The notes: generated by a model not told the origin, from the sequence alone. Shown: positions 1-8,780, counted from the first letter of the stretch. The stretch: DNA of 64,000 bases from Croceibacterium_B sp963783195 (GCA_963783195.1 CAWAMV010000004.1:1674001-1738000), one strand, 5' to 3'. Numbers and translations are program-made.

Positions 1-31
1 TGCATCGGCTGTGGTCTATGGCAGGCAAGTC

Positions 32-1270
32 ATGGCCGACTCAACGGCAGAATTGTCAGTACCCCCCGCGATCGCGGATGTAATCGTCGTGGGGGGAGGG
101 CCGGCGGGGATGATGGCTGCGTTCCTTCTCGCGCGTGCGGGAGTGCGGGTCTGTGTGCTGGAAAAGCATGAGGACTTCTTTCGCGATTTCCGTGGCGACA
201 CCGTTCATCCCTCGACGATGCAGATCCTGGACGAGTTGGGTTTGCTCGTTCGCTTCCTCAAGCGGCCGCACAACCGGATCGACACCGCGGAAATCGACTA
301 CAACGGGCGCATACTTCGGATCGGGGACCTGTCGCACCTGCACATGCCCGCGCCGTTCATCGCGATGATGCCCCAGTGGGACTTCCTAGATTTCCTGCGC
401 GACGAGGCGGCGGCGTTTCCTTCGTTTTCGCTCCGCATGGAGGCGCCGGTCGTCGAACTGCTGGAAGAGAGCGGTCGTTATGCAGGCGTACGCCTTAAGG
501 GTGGCGAGGTCCTTCGCGCCGCCAAGCTGGTGCTTATGTGCGACGGGCGCGACTCGCTGGTTCGGAAAATTCTTCCGCTCGAATCGCTCGGTGTGCCAAT
601 CGACGTTTTCTGGTTCGCCGTTGCGAAGGTTCAGGCCGGATCGACCTTGCGGGGTGTCATCCGCGGACACCGCCTGTTCGTTGCAATCGACCGAGGGTGC
701 TACTGGCAGTGCGCTGCCGTCATTGCCAAGGGCGGGGCGGAGCAGGTGAAGGCCCGCGGTATCGAGGCGTTCCGCGCCGATGTAAGATCCGCTCTACCGG
801 AACTCGACGATGTCGATTCCGCTCTACCGGATTGGAACTCGGTGAGGCTCCTTTCGGTCTCGCTCGACCGGCTGACGCAGTGGTCCCGGCCGGGCCTCCT
901 GGCGATCGGTGATGCCGCCCATGCGATGAGCCCGGTCGGCGGAATCGGGATCAACCTCGCAATCCAGGATGCCGTGGCGACAGCGAATGCCCTCGCCGGT
1001 CCGCTGGCCCGCGGGGAATGCGTCGATGAACTCCTGCCGCAGGTGCAAAAGCGGCGCATGTGGCCGACGAGGGTCATTCAGCGTTTTCAGCGCCTGGCCC
1101 ACGAGCGCATACTGCGGCCACTCATCGAAGGACGCCCGGAAGTTCCGCAAGAACCGCCAGCATTTCTCAAGCTCCTCGATCGCCATCCGCTCCTGCGTCG
1201 CATACCGGGCCATTTCATCGGCCACGGCGTGCGACAGGAGCATGTCCGTTCGCCCGAAGCGTTGCGCTAG
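32..1270 (+). CDS. FAD-dependent monooxygenase (UbiH/PHBH-like)
   Basis: This is a 412-residue flavoprotein of the group A aromatic hydroxylase type, which uses FAD and NAD(P)H to hydroxylate a small substrate that cannot be named from sequence. The N-terminal dinucleotide-binding motif GGGPAG lies at residues 21-26 and the second FAD motif GDAAH at about 293-297, followed by SPVGGIGIN. A DG motif (CDGRDS) is present in the middle. I prefer ATG 32 over the in-frame ATG at 11 because the FAD fold then starts at a usual distance. Around residues 250-266 a short segment is duplicated (SALPELDDVDSALPDW). It converges with the next gene and their stop codons overlap. Confidence 0.8.
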   Translation: MADSTAELSVPPAIADVIVVGGGPAGMMAAFLLARAGVRVCVLEKHEDFFRDFRGDTVHPSTMQILDELGLLVRFLKRPHNRIDTAEIDYNGRILRIGDLSHLHMPAPFIAMMPQWDFLDFLRDEAAAFPSFSLRMEAPVVELLEESGRYAGVRLKGGEVLRAAKLVLMCDGRDSLVRKILPLESLGVPIDVFWFAVAKVQAGSTLRGVIRGHRLFVAIDRGCYWQCAAVIAKGGAEQVKARGIEAFRADVRSALPELDDVDSALPDWNSVRLLSVSLDRLTQWSRPGLLAIGDAAHAMSPVGGIGINLAIQDAVATANALAGPLARGECVDELLPQVQKRRMWPTRVIQRFQRLAHERILRPLIEGRPEVPQEPPAFLKLLDRHPLLRRIPGHFIGHGVRQEHVRSPEALR

Positions 1271-2883
1271 CCGCCGCCGGGCCCGCCCTTGTGGAGCGGT
1301 GCAGGCCCATCGGGCAGGTCCCCGCCATGGGAACCTTCGTCCCACTCGATGCGATAGAGGTCGAAGCGGCGGTCGGCGAGGTTGCGCACGGTGCCCTCGG
1401 CGCGGGCCCAGGACAGGTCGGCGAGATTCACGTCGCTGATGGTCAGCGTCTCGACGTTCTCGGTTGCCTCTGCGGCGATCCCGTCGCGGGCGAAAGGAAA
1501 GTCGCACGGGGTGAGGATGCAACTCTGGGCGTACTGGATGTCCATGTTCCCGACATTGGGCAGGTTGCCCACATTACCGCTCATGACCACGAAACACTGG
1601 TTCTCGACCGCCCGCGCCGCGCAGCAATACCGCACGCGCATGTAGCCTTGGCGGCTATCGGTACAGAACGGCACGAAGATAATCCGGGCACCCTCGTCCA
1701 CCAAACGGCGCGACAATTCGGGGAACTCGCTGTCATAGCAAATCTGCACGCCGATCGGACCGCAGTCGGTCTGGATGACATCGATGGAATCGCCGCCGCG
1801 AATGTTCCACCAATAGGCCTCGTTCGGCGTCGGATGGATCTTTTCCTGCGAATGGATCGACCCGTCGCGCAGGCAGACGTACGCGACGTTGTGAATGTCG
1901 CCGTCGTCCATCCGCGTGGGGTGCGATCCACCCACGATGTTGATGTTGAAGCGCAGCGCCATCGCGGCCAGAGCCTCGCGGATCTTCGGCGTGTAGTTGC
2001 TCAGGCACTCGATGGCCTCGATGGGGGAGAGTTCCTTCTCCTCCGCGCTCAGCAGCATGAGCGTGAACATCTCGGGAAAGAGGATGAAGTCAGCCTCGTA
2101 ATCGGCTGCAACATCTACGAAATATTCCACCTGGCCGATAAACTCGTCGAAGTCCTTCACCGCGCGGGCCTGCAGCTGGCAGGTCGCGATGCGCACGCTT
2201 TCCACTCCCCGCGGAACACGAAACTTGGCGCTGTCCTCCTGATCGACAAAGGGGTTGCGCCAGATCATGTGCACGGCATGGCCGCGCGAACGCAGGTCTT
2301 CCGGCAGGTATTTGGGCAGGATGCCCAATGGCTCGAATCCATTGGCCAGCTGAAAGCGCAGAACCGGATCGTGGAGCCTGCCGGCCACGACCTGGTCGAG
2401 ATAGTCCTGCGGACCGGAAACCTTGCGCCACTGGCGCTTCAGGTTGGGCATGCGGCCACCAAAGACGATGCCATTCAGCTCTAGGTCTTCGGCCAGTTTT
2501 CGCCGCTCTTCGTAGAGCCTGCGTCCGATCCGCGTGCCACGGACCTTGGGATCGACGCACATCTCGTAACCGTAAAGGAAATCACCGGTTGGATCGTGCC
2601 GGCTCCCGTAGCCGTTGCCGGTGATCTCGTCCCAGGTGTGCGGCCGCAGAGCCTTATCGCCCGCGATCCGCATCGACGCGCAGTAGCCGATCAGTTTGCC
2701 GTCGAGGACCGCCACGAAGCAGCCCTCGGGATAGTTGTTCAACTGCCCGCGGATCTCCCCGAGCGTGTAGGGCTCGAATTCACCGTAGACACGCTTGGCC
2801 AGCGCCGCGATCGAGCGCGCGTCGGCCGGTTTCGCCTGCCGGATCTCGAGCCGTGGCTTCGCCTTGCGGTCCGCCATCGACAC
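1267..2883 (-). CDS. GNAT acetyltransferase / nitrilase-family fusion protein
   Basis: The 538-residue protein joins two enzymes. Residues 10-200 look like a GNAT N-acetyltransferase, with the acetyl-CoA loop around VRGTRIGRRL. Residues 220-520 are a carbon-nitrogen hydrolase of the nitrilase superfamily. The catalytic Glu-Lys-Cys triad is visible as E271 (FPEMF), K348 (EKIHP) and C382 (QICYD), so the hydrolase should be active as an amidase or deamidating enzyme. This fusion is known as a conserved family in proteobacteria, but its substrate is not known to me. It lies two bases downstream of icd on the same strand, so the two are probably co-transcribed. A second ATG two codons later could also be the start. 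Confidence 0.85.
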   Translation of the reverse strand: MSMADRKAKPRLEIRQAKPADARSIAALAKRVYGEFEPYTLGEIRGQLNNYPEGCFVAVLDGKLIGYCASMRIAGDKALRPHTWDEITGNGYGSRHDPTGDFLYGYEMCVDPKVRGTRIGRRLYEERRKLAEDLELNGIVFGGRMPNLKRQWRKVSGPQDYLDQVVAGRLHDPVLRFQLANGFEPLGILPKYLPEDLRSRGHAVHMIWRNPFVDQEDSAKFRVPRGVESVRIATCQLQARAVKDFDEFIGQVEYFVDVAADYEADFILFPEMFTLMLLSAEEKELSPIEAIECLSNYTPKIREALAAMALRFNINIVGGSHPTRMDDGDIHNVAYVCLRDGSIHSQEKIHPTPNEAYWWNIRGGDSIDVIQTDCGPIGVQICYDSEFPELSRRLVDEGARIIFVPFCTDSRQGYMRVRYCCAARAVENQCFVVMSGNVGNLPNVGNMDIQYAQSCILTPCDFPFARDGIAAEATENVETLTISDVNLADLSWARAEGTVRNLADRRFDLYRIEWDEGSHGGDLPDGPAPLHKGGPGGG

Positions 2884-2884
2884 C

Positions 2885-4108
2885 TCAGGCCCAGGCGGCC
2901 ATTTCCTTTTCGAGGCCCTCCACGATCGCTTCGAAGAACTGCTCGGTCGTCATCCAGGCCTGGTCGGGCCCGATGAGCAGCGCGAGGTCCTTGGTCATCT
3001 TGCCGCTCTCGACACAGTCGATGCAGACCTTTTCCAGCGTCTCGGCAAAGCGGACCACGTCAGGCGTGTTGTCGAACCGGCCGCGGTAGATCAGGCCACG
3101 TGTCCAGGCAAAGATGCTGGCGATCGGGTTGGTGCTGGTTGCCTTGCCTTGCTCGTGCTGGCGATAGTGGCGCGTGACCGTGCCGTGAGCGGCCTCCGCC
3201 TCCACCGTCTTGCCATCGGGCGTCATCAGGACCGAGGTCATCAAGCCGAGCGAACCAAAGCCCTGCGCCACCTGGTCCGACTGTACGTCGCCGTCGTAGT
3301 TCTTGCAGGCCCACACGAACTTTCCGTTCCACTTGAGCGCACTGGCCACCATGTCGTCTATCAGACGGTGCTGATACTCGATGCCGGCTTCCTTGAAGCG
3401 TTCCTTGAAGCCTTCGGAATCGAACACCTCCTGGAACAGGTCCTTGAAGCGTCCATCGTATTTCTTGAGAATGGTGTTCTTGGTGGAGAGATAGACCGGC
3501 CACTTGCGATCCAGCCCGTAATTGAAGCTCGCGCGGGCGAAGTCGCGGATCGATTTATCGAGATTGTACATCGCCATGGCGACGCCCGGCGCCTTGAACT
3601 CGTAAACGTCGAGATCAATGTTCTTGCCATCCTCACCTTCGAACACGAGCCGCAGCTTGCCGGCGCCAGGGATCAGGGTGTCGGTGGCGCGGTACTGGTC
3701 CCCGAAGGCGTGGCGGCCGACGACGATCGGGTCGGTCCAGCCCGGGATAAGGCGCGGGACGTTCGAAATGACGATCGGTTCACGGAAGATGGTCCCGCCC
3801 AGGATGTTGCGGATGGTGCCGTTCGGGCTGCGATACATCGCCTTCAGGCCGAATTCCTCGACCCGCGCCTCGTCCGGAGTAATCGTGGCGCACTTCACGC
3901 CGACGCCGTATTCCTTGATCGCCTCGGCAGCATCGACGGTGATCTGGTCGTCGGTTTCGTCGCGCTTCTCGATGCCGAGATCGTAGTACTTCAGCTCGAT
4001 GTCGAGGAACGGCAGGATCAGGCGTTCGCGGATCCACTGCCAGATGATCCGAGTCATCTCGTCGCCGTCGATCTCCACGATGGGGTTCGCAACCTTGATC
4101 TTCGCCAT
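2885..4108 (-). CDS. icd: NADP-dependent isocitrate dehydrogenase
   Basis: The 407-residue enzyme oxidises isocitrate to 2-oxoglutarate with NADP in the TCA cycle. It belongs to the eukaryote-like homodimeric IDH subfamily: it opens with KVANPIVEIDGDEMTRIIW, keeps the substrate motif SPNGTIRNILGG, and has the NADP region AAHGTVTRHYR. Length is normal for the subfamily. A likely promoter lies 40-67 bases upstream. The GNAT-nitrilase gene follows after two bases, suggesting a bicistronic transcript. Confidence 0.95.
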   Translation of the reverse strand: MAKIKVANPIVEIDGDEMTRIIWQWIRERLILPFLDIELKYYDLGIEKRDETDDQITVDAAEAIKEYGVGVKCATITPDEARVEEFGLKAMYRSPNGTIRNILGGTIFREPIVISNVPRLIPGWTDPIVVGRHAFGDQYRATDTLIPGAGKLRLVFEGEDGKNIDLDVYEFKAPGVAMAMYNLDKSIRDFARASFNYGLDRKWPVYLSTKNTILKKYDGRFKDLFQEVFDSEGFKERFKEAGIEYQHRLIDDMVASALKWNGKFVWACKNYDGDVQSDQVAQGFGSLGLMTSVLMTPDGKTVEAEAAHGTVTRHYRQHEQGKATSTNPIASIFAWTRGLIYRGRFDNTPDVVRFAETLEKVCIDCVESGKMTKDLALLIGPDQAWMTTEQFFEAIVEGLEKEMAAWA

Positions 4109-4146
4109 GGGTGTCCTGTCGTCTCGAGTAGTGGAAAGTCGCCGCG

Positions 4147-4175
4147 TCCTTACGGAGCGATACGGGGTAGTGCAA
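4147..4175 (-). promoter_or_regulatory. Putative promoter of icd
   Basis: On the minus strand TTGCAC (4175-4170) and TAAGGA (4152-4147) are separated by 17 bases. The predicted start of transcription is near 4140, about 30 bases before the icd start codon. The same TTGnnn-17-TAAGG arrangement appears before several other genes in the window. This is pattern matching only. Confidence 0.4.
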
Positions 4176-4196
4176 GGCGGGTTTCGGGCCGGTGGA

Positions 4197-5279
4197 TCAG
4201 GGCAGCCTTGTGGCTTTCATCATCCTTGGCAGGACTTGCGGCGCGTAGCGGGCGAGGGCAAGCAGCGGAGCCGCAAGGGCCGGGGTCTCGCCCAGCTTCC
4301 ACGCTGCGTCTGCCCAGCGCAGGGGCGCCTGCGCCCTGGCGTGAAAGGAGCGCTGATATCCTTGTGCAGCGTCGGCGCCACCGCCAAGCCATGCTTCGGC
4401 CGCCGCGAGACCGCTGGCAAGCGCGATGTCGATGCCTTCCCCGGCCAGTGAGGGGATGACGGCCGCCTGGTCGCCCAGGCGGAAAAGTCCTGGCTCGGTC
4501 TCCCCTGTGCTCCACCCGTAGGGCACCGCGCCGATGGTATCCACGCGCGCGTCGCGCCAGGTGCTTTCCAGCCGAAGCGCAAAATGGGGGTGTCGCCGTG
4601 CCAGCGCCTCCAGCAGCGTTTGCGGATCGCCCCCGTGCTGGCTGAGCAGCGACTTGCGCACCGCCATGCAGATGTTGGCACTTCCGCTTTCCTGCAGGAC
4701 GATCCCGGCATAGCCGCCATCGAACAGGTGGAGCTCGATCCGCCCAACGAGCCGGCGCGATAGGCCGGGCGACGGGGTGAGGCGGAGGCGAATGCCGAGG
4801 GCAGGGTCGCCGCTGTTGCGGGGACGCACGGCGCCGCGCACGTCATGCTTGCCGGTGGCGAGAAACAGGCTCTCGGGCTCCCAGGCCTGGTTCTGCGCGC
4901 TGACCGAGAGGCCACTAACCTTGCGCACGGTGTCGATGGCAAGCTCGGCGCCGGCCGAAAGCGCAGTCTCGCGAAGCGCGGTGTCGAGCGTACGGCGCGA
5001 AAGGCCCCAGGCGCTGTGCGGCAAGATGCTCTCGATCTGTTTGTCGCCCGCGAAGATGACGAGCCGATCGACCCGGTGCGCACCCAGCCCGTTGGGATCT
5101 AAACCCAGGGACTCGAGGCGCGCGGCCGTTTTCCAGCTCAGGAACCCGCCACACAGCGCATCGCCGACAACGGCCTCCCGATCGACCAGCAGCGGCCGTG
5201 CGCCCCCCCGTGCCAGGGCAATCGCAGCAGCGCAGCCGGCCGGGCCAGCACCGACGATCAGTGGATCTTTTCGACGCAT
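4197..5279 (-). CDS. Geranylgeranyl-reductase-type FAD oxidoreductase of the PKS cluster
   Basis: A 360-residue flavoprotein with an N-terminal GAGPAG motif, the CGGFLS segment typical of the geranylgeranyl reductase/FixC group, and the C-terminal FAD motif LGDQAAVIPSLAGEG. It is the last gene of a tight leftward cluster behind a methyltransferase and a type III PKS. It overlaps the methyltransferase by about 22 bases, which implies coupled translation and a role as tailoring hydroxylase or reductase on the polyketide. The longer in-frame start at 5348 would add a poorly conserved extension, so I use ATG 5279. The chemistry is inferred. Confidence 0.8.
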   Translation of the reverse strand: MRRKDPLIVGAGPAGCAAAIALARGGARPLLVDREAVVGDALCGGFLSWKTAARLESLGLDPNGLGAHRVDRLVIFAGDKQIESILPHSAWGLSRRTLDTALRETALSAGAELAIDTVRKVSGLSVSAQNQAWEPESLFLATGKHDVRGAVRPRNSGDPALGIRLRLTPSPGLSRRLVGRIELHLFDGGYAGIVLQESGSANICMAVRKSLLSQHGGDPQTLLEALARRHPHFALRLESTWRDARVDTIGAVPYGWSTGETEPGLFRLGDQAAVIPSLAGEGIDIALASGLAAAEAWLGGGADAAQGYQRSFHARAQAPLRWADAAWKLGETPALAAPLLALARYAPQVLPRMMKATRLP

Positions 5280-5941
5280 AACCGGAAAGGAAAGCGGCGG
5301 ACGACACGCGCAGCGGTCACCCCGGCCTCCGCCAGAAGTGGCACCCATTCGGCTGGCCGATAGCTGCGGGCAATCGACATGGTCCCATCGAGACGGACGA
5401 TACGGTGCCAGCCCATCAGGCGGGAGAGGAGTGGATAGCCGAGCCAGGCGAAGCCATGCCGATGGAGATCGTTGACGAACCAGCCGATGCGGCTTTCGCG
5501 ATCCATGAAACGGAGGAAGGCCACGAGTTGGTCATGCGTCATGTGGTGGGCCACGAGGCTGGAAATCACGAAATCGAATCCCTGTCCCGAGAGATCCTCA
5601 TAGTCACCTGCGAGGTACTGGATCGGCGTGCCGCAGCGACAGGCCTGTGCTGCCGCGACACTGCGGCTGTTGAGGTCGATTCCGGTCAGGCGGGGCTCAA
5701 GGCCGCGTTCTGCCGCCCAGCGAGCAATCCGCCGGAGCATGTCGCCATCGCCGAAGCCGACGTCGATCAGACTGAACCTGCGCCGATCGCCCACTGCCCG
5801 GTCCAGGAAGTCGAGCGTTGGACGATAAGCCATCGTGACGTTGTTGACGCGGGCAAGGTCGGTAAGAACTGCGCGATAAGTCTCTTCCGGCAGCGCCGGG
5901 TCATCCATCAGTTCCTCGGCGAGCAGGCGCTCAGCCAGCAT
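5258..5941 (-). CDS. Class I SAM-dependent methyltransferase of the PKS cluster
   Basis: A 227-residue soluble methyltransferase. The SAM-binding motif I reads IDVGFGDGD, followed by an acidic loop at the end of strand 2 (GIDLNSRS). It lies between the type III PKS, which it overlaps by about 11 bases, and the flavoprotein. The likely role is O- or C-methylation of the PKS product. Streptomyces srsABC has an analogous PKS-methyltransferase-flavoprotein trio, but the methyltransferase there is a membrane isoprenylcysteine-type enzyme, so this one is not orthologous. The start at 5941 (MLAERLL) is preferred to 5980. Confidence 0.8.
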   Translation of the reverse strand: MLAERLLAEELMDDPALPEETYRAVLTDLARVNNVTMAYRPTLDFLDRAVGDRRRFSLIDVGFGDGDMLRRIARWAAERGLEPRLTGIDLNSRSVAAAQACRCGTPIQYLAGDYEDLSGQGFDFVISSLVAHHMTHDQLVAFLRFMDRESRIGWFVNDLHRHGFAWLGYPLLSRLMGWHRIVRLDGTMSIARSYRPAEWVPLLAEAGVTAARVVRRFPFRLCVEKIH

Positions 5942-7001
5942 CGCCGTCTGTCCACCCGAAGCGGAAACCTTCCATCGCAAGGCCGGGCCCGAACGCGAGC
6001 GCCACTCCCTTTGCAGGGCGGCGGGCGATCATGCGCTCCAGCACGAACAATATGGTCGCCGAGGACATGTTGCCGAAGGCGCGCAACACTTCTCGCGAGT
6101 CGACGAGGGCGGCAGATGGCAGGTCAAGCGCCCGCTCGACTGCGTCGAGGATCGAACGGCCGCCGGGATGAATGGCCCAGCCATCGATTTCTGCGGCGGA
6201 ATTACCGCCGAGGATGCGCCGCTGCAGGTCCGGCGCGGACAGCGCGTCGGCCAGGCGACCCGGCACTTCCCCGGAAAGACCCATGAGAAAGCCGGCGTCG
6301 CCGATTGTCCAGGTGATGAGCTCGTCGCTCTGCTCAAGCGCAGCCGAGAGGCTCTCCCCCAGGGCGATTCCCGGTCCCTCGGTTGAAACGATAGCCGCGG
6401 CCGCTCCGTCGGAGAACTGCGCCATGGCCAGCGTACCCTCGAGATCCGCGTCCTCGACCAGGTGAAGGCTGCACAATTCCACGGCGATCACCAGCACCCG
6501 CGCGCCGGGATTGGCCCTCGCCAGGTGGCCGGCAGTGCGCAGCGCGGTGGCGCCGGCGTAGCAGCCCATGAAGCCGATCAGGAGCCGCTCGACATCGGAC
6601 GCCAGGCCAAGCTCCCGGGCAACGATCTGGTCGATGCCCGGGGCGACGAAGCCGGTGCAGCTTGCAACGACGAGGTGCGTGATGCCCGAAAGATCATCCA
6701 GGCCCCGCGCGGCCTCGAGCGCCAGCCGCGGAGCTTCGCGCACGTAGACCGCCATGCGTTCGGCAGTGCCGGGCTGGGCATCCCGCGTGTAGAACCGGCC
6801 AGGATCGAGGCGGGCGTCCTCGCCGAGAACCGACCAGCGGTGGTCGATCCCCGACCGCTCGGCCATGCGTTCGAACAGCTTGGCGTCGCGCGATCCCTTC
6901 AGCCGATCATTGGCCCACCGGCGGTAGTCCGCATCGAAGTCGGTTGCCGGAGATGCTGTAGCGATGGCCTCGATGCGGGCGACCGGTGTCTTGTTCGGCA
7001 T
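5931..7001 (-). CDS. Type III polyketide synthase (chalcone synthase-like)
   Basis: The 356-residue enzyme is a homodimeric ketosynthase that extends an acyl-CoA starter with malonyl-CoA. The catalytic triad is intact: C147 in GFMGCYAG, H278 in WAIHPGG and N311 in FGNMSS, the positions matching Cys164, His303 and Asn336 of chalcone synthase. Bacterial relatives make alkylpyrones, alkylresorcinols or tetrahydroxynaphthalene; I cannot tell which here. It leads a three-gene cluster with a methyltransferase and a flavoprotein. ATG 7001 is chosen because the longer frame begins with TTG inside the terminator of tRNA-Val. Confidence 0.92.
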   Translation of the reverse strand: MPNKTPVARIEAIATASPATDFDADYRRWANDRLKGSRDAKLFERMAERSGIDHRWSVLGEDARLDPGRFYTRDAQPGTAERMAVYVREAPRLALEAARGLDDLSGITHLVVASCTGFVAPGIDQIVARELGLASDVERLLIGFMGCYAGATALRTAGHLARANPGARVLVIAVELCSLHLVEDADLEGTLAMAQFSDGAAAAIVSTEGPGIALGESLSAALEQSDELITWTIGDAGFLMGLSGEVPGRLADALSAPDLQRRILGGNSAAEIDGWAIHPGGRSILDAVERALDLPSAALVDSREVLRAFGNMSSATILFVLERMIARRPAKGVALAFGPGLAMEGFRFGWTDGDAG

Positions 7002-7047
7002 CTCGCCGAGATAGGCGCTGCGGGCACGAATGATAGCGCCGGGCAAC

Positions 7048-7073
7048 AAAAAAGCGCCGCTTTCGCGACGCTT
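7048..7073 (-). terminator. Rho-independent terminator of tRNA-Val
   Basis: On the minus strand an 8-bp stem (AGCGTCGC with GCGGCGCT, one G-U pair) around a GAAA tetraloop is followed by six T. It lies 18 bases beyond the CCA end of tRNA-Val and upstream of the type III PKS, so the PKS cluster needs its own promoter within the following 47 bases. Confidence 0.85.
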
Positions 7074-7090
7074 CTTGGCCTGTCCGGCGA

Positions 7091-7165
7091 TGGTGGGCGT
7101 ACCAAGGTTCGAACTTGGGACCCCTGCGATGTCAACACAGTGCTCTACCGCTGAGCTATACGCCC
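7091..7165 (-). tRNA. tRNA-Val (anticodon GAC)
   Basis: The minus strand folds into a 75-nt cloverleaf with acceptor stem GGGCGTA/TACGCCC, D arm GCTC...GAGC, an anticodon arm CTGTG-TTGACAT-CGCAG giving anticodon GAC, a T arm with GTTCGAAC, and an encoded CCA end. A rho-independent terminator follows closely. Confidence 0.97.
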
Positions 7166-7216
7166 CACCGTCGGCAGGCGCGCCCCTTAGCTGGCGGCTG
7201 CGACCGGTGCAAGTGG

Positions 7217-7591
7217 TTAGAGCGAAACGCTCTGCGCGTCGTCGAACAGTCGCTCTACCTCCAGGACGAGGTCCTTGAGATGGAACGGCTTCGACAGGAC
7301 CTTGGCCTGGGGCGCTTCACGGTTGGGGCGCAGCGAAACCGCAGCGAAACCGGTGATGAACATCACTTTGGTGCGTGGGCTGACTTCAGCGCAGCGCTGC
7401 GCCAGCTCGATGCCGTCCATTTCGGGCATGACGATGTCCGACAGGAGAAGGTCGAACTCGCCGTCCTCCAGCAGGGGCAGGGCAGTGGTGCCGCGATCCA
7501 CCGAGTAGACCTCGTAGCCCGCGGTCTCGAGCGCCCTCGACAAGTAGGTGCGCATCGCCTGGTCGTCTTCGGCCAGAAGGATACGGATCAT
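7217..7591 (-). CDS. cpdR: CpdR-like single-domain response regulator
   Basis: A 124-residue protein consisting only of a receiver domain. The acidic pocket (E8, D9, D10), the phosphoacceptor D52 (SDIVMPEMDG) and the conserved Lys (LSKPF, about 102) are all present. It resembles CpdR of Caulobacter, which, when unphosphorylated, directs ClpXP to cell-cycle substrates. The start at 7591 is supported by a purine-rich AAGGGGAAA just upstream; the longer reading frame to 7762 is not needed. The gene is divergent from the N-formylglutamate amidohydrolase remnant. Assignment to CpdR rather than another stand-alone receiver is a family-level judgement. Confidence 0.8.
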   Translation of the reverse strand: MIRILLAEDDQAMRTYLSRALETAGYEVYSVDRGTTALPLLEDGEFDLLLSDIVMPEMDGIELAQRCAEVSPRTKVMFITGFAAVSLRPNREAPQAKVLSKPFHLKDLVLEVERLFDDAQSVSL

Positions 7592-7653
7592 TGCGGTATT
7601 TCCCCTTTTTGCTTGCCGAGCCGATAGCCCTGATAGGTTGAAAAATCCTCCCT

Positions 7654-7682
7654 CCCTTTGGCAGTGCCCTGCTTTGACACAA
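7654..7682 (-). promoter_or_regulatory. Putative promoter of cpdR
   Basis: Minus strand TTGTGT (7682-7677) and AAAGGG (7659-7654) are spaced by 17 bases, with predicted transcription start near 7647, about 55 bases before cpdR. The -10 is weak, so this rests mostly on similarity to the other promoters noted in the window. Confidence 0.3.
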
Positions 7683-7710
7683 CATCGCCGGACGGGCAGC
7701 AAGGCTGCCA

Positions 7711-8650
7711 ATGGCCAGCCCCGATTCGACCGAGAACCAGACCATCGAGAGCGGGGGCTCAATTCCGGGGTCGTCGACCCGGCTTGCTTTCACAATCACG
7801 CGCCGATCGCCGTCACCCATTCCGGTCCTGGTCGCCGTTCCGCACGCCGGCCGCCATTATCCCCGCGGCCTGGTCGACCGGATGCGCGACCCGGCAACGG
7901 CCGGGCTTCGGCTGGAAGATCGCTACGTCGACCTCGTGGGAGAGCGTGTGGCCGAGCAGACCGGCGCGGCGCTCATCGTGGCTCATGCACCCCGGGCGAT
8001 GATCGATCTGAACCGCGCGCCGGAGGACATGGATTGGGACATGGTGGCGGAGGGCCGCCCGGCCGGACAGATTCTTCGGGCCGGGCGCCGTGCCCGCGGC
8101 GGCCTCGGCCTCGTCCCGCGGCGGCTTCCCGGCATGGGCGAAATCTGGAACGGGCGCCTGAATTGAGCGGAGCTCGAGGCGCGGGTGGCGGGGGTGCACA
8201 CGCCCTATCATGCTGCTCTGGCCGCAGAACTCACGGCGCTGCGGGACCGTTGGGGATGCGCCCTGCTGATCGATCTCCACTCGATGCCGCCACTGGCGCC
8301 GCGCAAGGGAGCCTCCGGCTTCGCCGATTTCGTGGTGGGGGACCGATTTCGGCAGTTCCTGCGACGGTTCGCTTTGCGCAGCTGCCTTTGACCATTTCGC
8401 GGCTGCAGGCCGAAGGGCGGCGCACAACAGGCCCTATGCCGGGGGTTACGTGCTCGATCGCCACTGCGCGCCCGGCAAGGACGTTCACGGCTTCCAGCTG
8501 GAAGTCTGCCGCAGCGCCTATCTCGATTCCGCGCTGCGCGAGCCCGATGTCGCGCTGGGCGAGATCGCGGACCTGGTGGCAGCACTCGTGCGGCGCATGG
8601 CCGACGAACTCGCGTCCCTGGCGCGGCCCTTCCGCCTCGCAGCCGAGTAA
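7711..8650 (+). pseudogene. N-formylglutamate amidohydrolase, broken by a stop and a frameshift
   Basis: The reading matches the N-formylglutamate amidohydrolase family, which releases formate or glutamate from N-formylglutamate in histidine degradation: VAVPHAGRHYP near the start, then IDLNRAPEDMDW, later LLIDLHSMPP and finally RPYAGGYVLDRH. An in-frame TGA at 8164-8166 interrupts it, and translation resumes in the same frame as AELEARVAGVHTPYH. A second lesion, one extra base near 8346-8351 (after VVGDRF), shifts the remainder into another frame up to TAA 8648-8650. Without a lesion the product would be about 312 residues. Two independent defects suggest real decay, though sequence error cannot be excluded. 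Confidence 0.8.
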
Positions 8651-8658
8651 CGGGCAAG

Positions 8659-8691
8659 AAAAAACCACCTCGTGCACGAAGCACGAGGTGG
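8659..8691 (-). terminator. Terminator of the SapC-family gene
   Basis: A perfect 11-bp inverted repeat (CCACCTCGTGC / GCACGAGGTGG) around a 5-base loop is followed, on the minus strand, by six T. It lies in the convergent region between the amidohydrolase remnant and the SapC-family gene and should end leftward transcription from the latter. Confidence 0.85.
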
Positions 8692-8707
8692 CCAAGGTTC
8701 AGGGAGG

Positions 8708-8727
8708 AGGCGCACCGAAGTGCGCCT
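8708..8727. repeat. Short hairpin in the convergent region
   Basis: A perfect 8-bp inverted repeat AGGCGCAC/GTGCGCCT with a CGAA tetraloop. It has no T-run on either side. It is the middle of three consecutive stem-loops between 8659 and 8805. Confidence 0.6.
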
Positions 8728-8780
8728 ATCCAGACGGGCCATGAGGGAAGCGCCGCCCGGACATCCGCAATCTAGGAGGG

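Noticed and set aside
780..840. Short duplication in the first gene (CCGCTCTACCGGA repeated) as a mobile element footprint
   Set aside because: The repeat is short, in frame and inside a conserved flavoprotein; a small slippage duplication is enough to explain it.
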